Below are positions 61,380 to 64,000 of a stretch of DNA of 64,000 nt, one piece after another. Position 1 is the stretch's first letter. The number at the start of each line of letters is the position of its first letter. Both the position numbers and the translations under genes were made by a program. Origin of the DNA: CAYXSX01 sp964467925 (GTDB lineage: Bacteria > Pseudomonadota > Alphaproteobacteria > Micavibrionales > Micavibrionaceae); assembly GCA_964467925.1 (NCBI GenBank), contig CAYXSX010000006.1, positions 47,568 to 111,567 on the forward strand, in the 5' to 3' direction. The notes under the pieces are model-generated. The model was not told where the DNA came from, searched no databases, and worked only from the letters and a program-made list of their open reading frames with translations.

Positions 61380-62634
61380 TGTCACAATGCCTGCACTTTC
61401 TCCGACAATGACGGAGGGTAACCTTGCCAAATGGCTCAAGGCCGAAGGCGATACAGTTGAGGCTGGCGATGTCATTGCCGAAATCGAAACAGATAAAGCC
61501 ACAATGGAAGTCGAAGCGGTGGATGAGGGCATTCTGGGTAAAATCCTTGTTCCCGCCGGAACGGCATCCGTGCCTGTGAACGATGTGATTGCGATCCTGC
61601 TTGAGGATGGCGAAAAACTGGATGATCAGATGATCGGTAAGGCCGATGATCAGAAAAAGGCACCTCCCTCTACGGAAAAACCAGCCCCTCAGGAAAAATC
61701 TGCTCATCCGCTCATCCGCTCATCTGATCATCTGCCCAAAGGCAATCGCGTTTTCGCTTCCCCTCTGGCTAAGCGTATCGCTGCCGATAAAGGGATCGAT
61801 CTTTCCAGCATCAAGGGCTCCGGTCCCCGTGGCCGTATCGTCAAGGCCGACCTTGAAAGCGCAAAGGCGGGCAGCGCCAAAGCCGCGCCAGTCTCTGCTT
61901 CTGCCGCGCCTCAGCTATCCGGCGATGAAAAGGTCAACGAGTTCGGCATGATCTACACCGAGCTGCCCAACAACAATATCAAGAAAATCACCGCCAAGCG
62001 TTTGTTGGAATCCAAGACAACCGTGCCGCATTTCTATCTGACGATTGAATGCGTGCTGGATAATCTTCTGGCTGCGCGTCAGGAAATCAATGATCAGGCA
62101 AATGGTGCATACAAGGTTTCCGTGAATGACTTTATCATCAAGGCCAACGCGATGGCGCTGCAATCCTATCCGGCGGCCAATACGCAATGGACAGATGCCG
62201 CGCTGCTGCAATTCAAGCATTCCGATATCTCCGTTGCCGTGGCCACACCCAACGGCTTAATTACACCCATTATCAAGAAGGCAGAAACAAAAGGCCTACG
62301 CCAGATTTCCGAAGAAGTAAAAGAACTTGCCGGACGCGCCCGCGAAGGTAAACTCAAGCCCGAAGAGTTCCAAGGCGGCACATTCTCCGTATCCAACCTC
62401 GGTATGTTCGGTGTGCAGGAGTTTTCTGCAATCCTTAACCCGCCGCAAAGCTGTATCATGGCAGTCGGCGCAGGGGAGCAAGTTCCCCGCGTTGTAAACG
62501 GCGAGATTAAAATCCAGACCGTGATGAAGGTAACGCTTTCTACCGATCACCGCAGCGTAGATGGCGCCGTTGGAGCAGAATACCTGCAACACTTTAAGCG
62601 TTATATAGAAAACCCGGTAACGATGCTGGTGTAA
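61369..62634 (+). CDS. pdhC: Dihydrolipoamide acetyltransferase (pyruvate dehydrogenase E2)
   Basis: Core of the pyruvate dehydrogenase complex, moving acetyl from lipoate to CoA. The ATG at 61369 with AAGGAAGG upstream gives 421 residues. One lipoyl domain (Lys in EIETDKATMEVEA near 43) closely resembles that of pdhB. A linker (81-125) includes element-encoded residues 85-123, ending AHPLIRSSDHLPKG. The E1/E3-binding domain is FASPLAKRIAADKGIDLSSI, and the catalytic domain ends with STDHRSVDGAVGAEYLQHFK. It overlaps pdhB by 11 bp. Confidence 0.95.
   Translation: MPINVTMPALSPTMTEGNLAKWLKAEGDTVEAGDVIAEIETDKATMEVEAVDEGILGKILVPAGTASVPVNDVIAILLEDGEKLDDQMIGKADDQKKAPPSTEKPAPQEKSAHPLIRSSDHLPKGNRVFASPLAKRIAADKGIDLSSIKGSGPRGRIVKADLESAKAGSAKAAPVSASAAPQLSGDEKVNEFGMIYTELPNNNIKKITAKRLLESKTTVPHFYLTIECVLDNLLAARQEINDQANGAYKVSVNDFIIKANAMALQSYPAANTQWTDAALLQFKHSDISVAVATPNGLITPIIKKAETKGLRQISEEVKELAGRAREGKLKPEEFQGGTFSVSNLGMFGVQEFSAILNPPQSCIMAVGAGEQVPRVVNGEIKIQTVMKVTLSTDHRSVDGAVGAEYLQHFKRYIENPVTMLV
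61621..61736. repeat. GATGATC/GATCATC palindromic element, copy E (inside pdhC)
   Basis: GATGATCAGATGATC (61621-61635) and a second GATGATCAG (61645-61653) face CTCATCCGCTCATCCGCTCA through GATCATCTGCC (to 61736). It is in frame in the lipoyl linker, at the same place as copy D in pdhB. The middle holds ordinary Pro/Ala/Lys linker codons. Confidence 0.8.
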
Positions 62635-62637
62635 CCC

Positions 62638-63174
62638 ATGATATCGCGCAAGAAAATCATCGGTGTGATGGGGTCCCATGAGGAAAACTGGGAGGCTTTT
62701 GCCGCGCCTGCCGGCCGCCTGATCGCCGAGCGTGGGTATCACCTTTTGACCGGAGCCGGAGGCGGGGTAATGACTGCCGTTTCCAAGGCTTTTATGGAGG
62801 TCGAGGGGCGCAGCGGCGTTGTCATCGGCATTCATCCGGCCACCGATTACAAGGGCGAAAAACTCTCGGAAAAGGAATTCCCCAACACCTATATCGATGT
62901 GCCGATCATCACGCCCCTCAGCTCCAAGGCCAGCAGCGATGCCATGCCTTATAGCCGCAATCTGGTGAACGTCATGAGCTCTGACGCGCTTGTTATTTTG
63001 CCCGGTTCTCATGGTACGCAGAACGAGGTTTCTATCGCCTTGTTATACGATAAACCCATGGTCATGTTCGGCCCCGACCATGCGTTTGAAAAGTTCCCGC
63101 AAGATCCGCTGCATACCGACAATATCGACCACGTAGCCCAGTTTTTTGACGATGTATTTGGAGATGGAGAGTAA
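62638..63174 (+). CDS. LOG/SLOG-family Rossmann protein
   Basis: 178 residues with a nucleotide-binding Rossmann-like fold of the LOG (lysine decarboxylase-like) superfamily. The loop TGAGGGVMTAVSKAFME is near 40-56, and the variant PGxxGTxxE motif ILPGSHGTQNEVSIALLYD is near 120-138, with MPYSRNLVNVMSSDALVILP before it. The related LOG enzymes release cytokinin bases from nucleotides by hydrolysis; other SLOG proteins only bind nucleotides. Substrate unknown. It sits 3 bp after pdhC and ends directly before lpdA, so it is co-transcribed with the pyruvate dehydrogenase genes. Confidence 0.75.
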   Translation: MISRKKIIGVMGSHEENWEAFAAPAGRLIAERGYHLLTGAGGGVMTAVSKAFMEVEGRSGVVIGIHPATDYKGEKLSEKEFPNTYIDVPIITPLSSKASSDAMPYSRNLVNVMSSDALVILPGSHGTQNEVSIALLYDKPMVMFGPDHAFEKFPQDPLHTDNIDHVAQFFDDVFGDGE

Positions 63175-64000
63175 ATGTCCGACAAGAGTTTCGATGTCAT
63201 AGTGATTGGTGGCGGTCCCGGCGGATACGTGGCAGCCATACGCGCGGCGCAGCTAAAAATGAAAGTTGCCGTGATAGAGGCCAATCACTTGGGCGGCATT
63301 TGTCTGAACTGGGGCTGTATTCCCACCAAAGCGCTTCTGCGCTCTGCCGAAGTATTTCACCTGATGCAACATGCGGGTGACTTCGGCCTGTCTGCGGATA
63401 ACATCAAGTTCGATCTCAAGAAAGTCGTCGAGCGCTCCCGTGGTGTCGCGAAACAGCTTTCTGGCGGTATCGGCCATTTACTCAAGAAAAACAAAGTCAC
63501 TGTCTTTGACGGCTTCGGCAAGCTCGAGGGCAAAGGCAAAGTGAGCGTTGAAAAAGGCGGCAAGAAAATCGACGAGCTTTCCGCAAAGCACATCATCATT
63601 GCCACAGGGGCAAAGGCGCGCGTTCTTCCCGGTCTTGAACCCGACGGCAAGTTTGTCTGGACGTATAAAGAGGCTCTGGTGCCCGATACCATGCCCAAGA
63701 AACTTCTCGTCATCGGCTCTGGCGCGATTGGTATTGAATTCGCCAGCTTCTTTAAGACATTGGGCGCAGACGTCACGGTTGTTGAAATGATGGATCGCAT
63801 CGTTCCCGTGGAAGATGCCGAAATCTCCGCCATGCTGGAAAAAGCCCTGACCAAACAGGGCATGAAAATCATTAAAAACGCCAAAGTCTCCAAACTCGAC
63901 AAAGGCAAAGATACCGTCACCGCACATGTTGAGGGCAAGGACGGAAAAATAGAAAAGCTGGAATTCGACCGTGTTATTTCCGCCGTGGGCATTATCGCCA
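63175..64000 (+). CDS. lpdA: Dihydrolipoyl dehydrogenase (E3), 5' part
   Basis: Reoxidises dihydrolipoate for the pyruvate dehydrogenase complex, using FAD and NAD. The first 275 codons are in the window. The FAD motif VIVIGGGPGGYVAAIRAAQL is at the N-terminus, the redox disulfide is in GGICLNWGCIPTKALLRSAE near 40-59, ATGAKARVLPGLEPDG is near 142, and the NAD motif LVIGSGAIGIEFASFF is near 178. The ATG follows the SLOG gene stop without a gap. Confidence 0.96.
   Translation, partial: MSDKSFDVIVIGGGPGGYVAAIRAAQLKMKVAVIEANHLGGICLNWGCIPTKALLRSAEVFHLMQHAGDFGLSADNIKFDLKKVVERSRGVAKQLSGGIGHLLKKNKVTVFDGFGKLEGKGKVSVEKGGKKIDELSAKHIIIATGAKARVLPGLEPDGKFVWTYKEALVPDTMPKKLLVIGSGAIGIEFASFFKTLGADVTVVEMMDRIVPVEDAEISAMLEKALTKQGMKIIKNAKVSKLDKGKDTVTAHVEGKDGKIEKLEFDRVISAVGIIA

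Noticed and set aside
1..64000. CRISPR arrays, tRNA or rRNA genes, phage or transposase genes
   Set aside because: None seen. The repeats present are palindromic spacer elements without regular spacers, and no frame resembles a transposase.

Overview
The window is a 64 kb piece of an alphaproteobacterial chromosome. It holds a run of housekeeping genes in the order conserved across that class: nuo - birA - coaX - rnj - DUF1467 - proS - lolC/D - dnaE - rpsB - tsf - pyrH - frr - uppS - cdsA - dxr - rseP - bamA - skp - lpxD - fabZ - lpxA/I/B - gltA/gltX/comEC/lexA - trp - ppiD - tpiA - secG - pyrG - kdsA - eno - ftsB - pdhABC - lpdA. Other class markers are LpxI rather than LpxH, RNase J, a lipoyl domain on the E1 beta subunit of pyruvate dehydrogenase, and a GTTC-N7-GTTC LexA operator. 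A Micavibrio-like or deep Rhodospirillales-like lineage is a guess; genus cannot be read from this sequence. No rRNA, tRNA, CRISPR array, prophage or transposase gene was seen.

Layout. 1-841 is the 5' part of a PurS-fused purL on the minus strand. 1083-12491 is the nuoG-nuoN half of the complex I operon, interrupted after nuoG by a MazG-like gene and a CHAP/NlpC-like gene. 12501-23758 continues with birA, coaX, rnj, a DUF1467 gene, a secreted hypothetical, an archaeal/eukaryotic-type proS, lolC, lolD and dnaE. 24191-39088 is the translation, isoprenoid, envelope and lipid A block. 39094-50410 is mostly minus strand (gltA, gltX, lexA, trpC, trpD, trpG, trpE), with comEC and a polysaccharide deacetylase-like gene on plus. 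ppiD heads a ppiD-trpE pair. From 52440 onward everything is on the plus strand: tpiA, secG, pyrG, an AT-rich orphan gene, kdsA, eno, ftsB and the pyruvate dehydrogenase operon. That operon also carries a SLOG-family gene and ends in lpdA, cut by the window edge.

The unusual content lies in the spacers. They carry several families of short palindromic elements of about 70-180 bp. Some are nested in one another. One lies between two copies of an 18-bp sequence that includes the nuoG start codon. One pair of element arms encloses an AT-rich orphan gene. A GATGATC/GATCATC family sits in two nuo spacers and also inside pdhA, pdhB and pdhC reading frames, in the manner known for Rickettsia palindromic elements. 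A cluster of five GANTC sites lies upstream of ftsB, and a textbook alphaproteobacterial SOS box overlaps the lexA promoter.
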